64,000 nt of DNA, taken from assembly GCA_003327425.1 (NCBI GenBank), contig QOQW01000006.1, positions 124,001 through 188,000 on the forward strand, written 5' to 3'. Position 1 is the first letter of the stretch, and each line of letters opens with the position of its first letter. The notes below the pieces were generated by a model. The model did no database searches. It worked only from the letters and a program-made list of their open reading frames with translations, and was not told the DNA's origin. Both the position numbers and the translations under genes were made by a program. This stretch comes from Candidatus Ozemibacter sibiricus. GTDB lineage: Bacteria; Muiribacteriota; Ozemobacteria; Ozemobacterales; Ozemobacteraceae. Below, one piece after another: positions 62,094 through 64,000 of this stretch.

Positions 62094-62987
62094 ATGAAGC
62101 GCATAGTCACCGCTGCCCTGCAGTTCTCGGTCGAGCCGATGGCGGTGGAACGCAACCTGCAGCGCGCGTATGAACTGCTGTGTCAATGTCATGAAACGAC
62201 CAAGGCCGAACTGGTCGTGCTGCCCGAATCCTTCACCACGGGCTTCACGCCGGTCGGCGACGTTCGCGACCTGTGGAAGACGGTCGATACCATTCCTGGG
62301 CGCCTGACCGATCGGGCGGTGGCCTGGGCCAAGGAATTGAACACCTACATCGTCTTCCCCACCTACGAGCGAGGGAAGCGCGAGGATATCGTCTACAACA
62401 GCGCCGCCCTCGTCGGGCCGCAAGGAGTGCTGGGCGTCTATCGCAAAACGCACCCCTTCCCCACCGAGCGGCGAGAAGCGGGCGGCTGGACCACCCCGGG
62501 GCACAAACCCCTCTGCGTCGAGACCCCGATCGGCAATATCGGCATCGTCATCTGCTACGACGGCGATTTTCCCGAGCTGGCGCGGGTCACCACGCTGCAG
62601 GGGGCCGAAATCATCTGTCGCCCCTCGGCCTTCATGCGCACCTTCGACCACTGGGAGCTGACCAACCGGGCTCGCGCCTACGACAACCACGTCTACTGGG
62701 TCGCCGCCAACAGCGTCGGCCCCGACGCGGGAGGCTCCTGGTTCTTCGGCTCGTCGATGATCGTGCACCCCACCGGCGTCAAGATGGCCCAGGCGCGGGC
62801 CTGCGATGAGTTCATCTGGGCCGAGCTCGATCCTGACCCGATCCGCACGGTCGTGCCCAATGCCTCCGCCCCGCAGCACTTCGATCACCTCGAGGACCGC
62901 AACCTGACCTCGTACGCCGGCATCCTCCGCCAGGGGCGATCGGCCTTCGAGCCGGCCCGGCGCATTCCCTACCAGCGGTGGCGGTGA
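62094..62987 (+). CDS. Carbon-nitrogen (nitrilase-superfamily) hydrolase
   Basis: A 297-residue enzyme with the Glu-Lys-Cys triad: LPESFTTGF (Glu near 46), YRKTHPF (Lys near 121) and ICYDGDFPE (Cys near 159). It closely fits the aliphatic amidase/N-carbamoyl hydrolase branch. ATG 62094 follows GGAGGGACG. It ends 4 bases before the CoA-transferase start, so it probably shares its operon. Substrate unknown. Confidence 0.92.
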   Translation: MKRIVTAALQFSVEPMAVERNLQRAYELLCQCHETTKAELVVLPESFTTGFTPVGDVRDLWKTVDTIPGRLTDRAVAWAKELNTYIVFPTYERGKREDIVYNSAALVGPQGVLGVYRKTHPFPTERREAGGWTTPGHKPLCVETPIGNIGIVICYDGDFPELARVTTLQGAEIICRPSAFMRTFDHWELTNRARAYDNHVYWVAANSVGPDAGGSWFFGSSMIVHPTGVKMAQARACDEFIWAELDPDPIRTVVPNASAPQHFDHLEDRNLTSYAGILRQGRSAFEPARRIPYQRWR

Positions 62988-62991
62988 TTTC

Positions 62992-64000
62992 ATGCCCGGG
63001 CCCCTGAATGGCATCGTCGTCGTCGATCTGACCCGGGTCCTGGCCGGCCCCTTCTGTACCATGCTGCTGGCCGACCTGGGAGCCGAGGTGATCAAGATCG
63101 AGCGCCCCGACGGGGGGGATGACTCGCGCGCCTTCGGTCCCTTCGTGCAGGGGGAAAGCGCTTACTTCATGAGCATCAACCGCGGGAAGAAGAGCGCCAC
63201 CCTCAACCTGAAGCACCCGCAGGGCAAAGAGCTGTTGCAGGCGCTGGTCGCCAAGGCCGACATCCTGGTCGAGAACTTCAAGCCGGGCGTCATGGACCGC
63301 CTCGGGCTGGGGTACGCCGCCCTGTCGGCGCTCAACCCGCGGCTCATCTACGCTGCGTCGTCGGGGTTCGGCCAGACCGGCCCCTACAGCGATCGCCCCG
63401 CCTATGATCTGATCATTCAAGGCATGGGCGGGTTGATGAGCATCACCGGCCCTGATGCCAGGCATCCCACCAAGGTCGGCAGTTCGATCGCCGACATCTT
63501 CGCCGGCGTGTTCACGACGATCGGCATCCTGGCCGCCCTTCATGCCCGCGCCAAGACCGGACGCGGGCAGCTCGTCGATGTCGGCATGCTCGATTGCATG
63601 GCGGCCATCCTCGAGAATGCCGTCGCCCGCTACGTCGCCACCGGCACCGATCCCCAGCCGATCGGCAATCGACATCCTTCGATCGCCCCGTTCGCCACCT
63701 TCACCACGGCCGACGGCGCGATCAACCTCGCCATCGGCAACGACGAGCTGTGGAAGAAGTTCTGCGGGCTGGTCGGGGCGCCGGCTCTGGCCGACGACCC
63801 CCGCTATGCCACCAATCCGCTACGCGTCCAGCATTGGGCCGACCTCGAAATCGATCTGAACAAGATCCTGGCGGGCCGAACCACCGCCGCCTGGCTCGAA
63901 CTCTTCCAGGCGAAGGGGATTCCCAGCGGCCCGATCAATTCGATCAGCCAGGTGCTGGCCGATGCCCACATCCTGGCTCGCCAGATGCTGGTCGAAGTGA
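62992..64000 (+). CDS. Class III (CaiB/BaiF) CoA-transferase, 3'-truncated
   Basis: A frame open from ATG 62992 to the window end (336 full codons). The N-terminal fold (VVVDLTRVLAGPF, LLADLGAEVIKIERP) and the conserved Asp in LLDCMAAILEN-like context (VGMLDCMAAI, near 203) match family III CoA-transferases, which move CoA between carboxylic acids. It has no recognisable stop inside the window, so the 3' end lies beyond. It is joined to the carbon-nitrogen hydrolase by a 4-base gap, suggesting catabolism of an amide- or nitrile-derived acid. Confidence 0.93.
   Translation, partial: MPGPLNGIVVVDLTRVLAGPFCTMLLADLGAEVIKIERPDGGDDSRAFGPFVQGESAYFMSINRGKKSATLNLKHPQGKELLQALVAKADILVENFKPGVMDRLGLGYAALSALNPRLIYAASSGFGQTGPYSDRPAYDLIIQGMGGLMSITGPDARHPTKVGSSIADIFAGVFTTIGILAALHARAKTGRGQLVDVGMLDCMAAILENAVARYVATGTDPQPIGNRHPSIAPFATFTTADGAINLAIGNDELWKKFCGLVGAPALADDPRYATNPLRVQHWADLEIDLNKILAGRTTAAWLELFQAKGIPSGPINSISQVLADAHILARQMLVEV

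Noticed and set aside
1-64000. tRNA, rRNA or CRISPR
   Set aside because: Scanned by eye for T-loop-like sequences, regularly spaced repeats and rRNA-like blocks; none was found. A computed search could still find a small RNA.

Overview
The window is about 64 kb of GC-rich DNA from a diderm (Gram-negative type) bacterium. Diderm architecture follows from several outer-membrane beta-barrels, a complete ExbB-ExbD-TonB set, an Omp85-like barrel and many secreted TPR proteins. DnaE, MurB, dCTP deaminase and a TatA-type protein make it chromosomal. A soluble flavin/Fe-S NADH-oxidising complex suggests anaerobic or fermentative metabolism. I cannot assign the phylum; an uncultivated lineage such as Riflebacteria is only a guess. 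No rRNA, tRNA, CRISPR array, insertion sequence or phage gene was recognised.

Layout. (1) 1-9.6 kb: a partial CDF metal transporter, a PilZ protein, then a six-gene minus-strand operon (STAS, two TPR proteins, TPR/beta-barrel exporter, family-2 glycosyltransferase, GH26-like hydrolase) that looks like a synthase-dependent exopolysaccharide system. Three of its six genes carry disabling lesions: two in-frame TAG codons, one in-frame TGA and one frameshift. (2) 9.7-13.2 kb: a voltage-gated K+ channel and two secreted proteins of unknown function. (3) 13.2-17 kb: a murein-peptide operon of DUF819 permease, NlpC/P60 peptidase and dipeptide epimerase. (4) 17.2-22.2 kb: sugar-nucleotide epimerase, ECF sigma/anti-sigma/TPR operon, MurB and a periplasmic cyclophilin. 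(5) 22.4-29.4 kb: TonB-ExbD-ExbB, a barrel without an obvious plug, a large TPR protein, TatA and small membrane proteins. (6) 29.5-34.3 kb: a secreted MlaC/DcrB-like protein, a secretin-N-like protein and a gamma-glutamyltranspeptidase-transglutaminase fusion. (7) 34.3-45.9 kb: a large hybrid histidine kinase divergent from a pseudo-receiver/double-RAM regulator, followed by a three-gene NuoE/NuoF/(NfnB-NuoG fusion) complex resembling Sporomusa-type transhydrogenase (Stn), closed by a strong terminator. (8) 45.9-56.7 kb: dCTP deaminase, dnaE, then a tightly coupled run of a degenerate peptidase/propeller/Omp85-like protein, a phosphodiester glycosidase, a YgiQ radical SAM protein and an acetyltransferase. 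(9) 56.7-64 kb: a nucleotidyltransferase-phosphomutase fusion, an amidohydrolase pair, a nitrilase-family amidohydrolase and a class III CoA-transferase that runs off the end.

Regulation. Many genes overlap as ATGA, implying translational coupling. Several intergenic promoters share an extended -10 of the form TGG-TAnnnT, and four candidate -10 boxes sit exactly 6 bases before the ATG, which predicts leaderless mRNAs.
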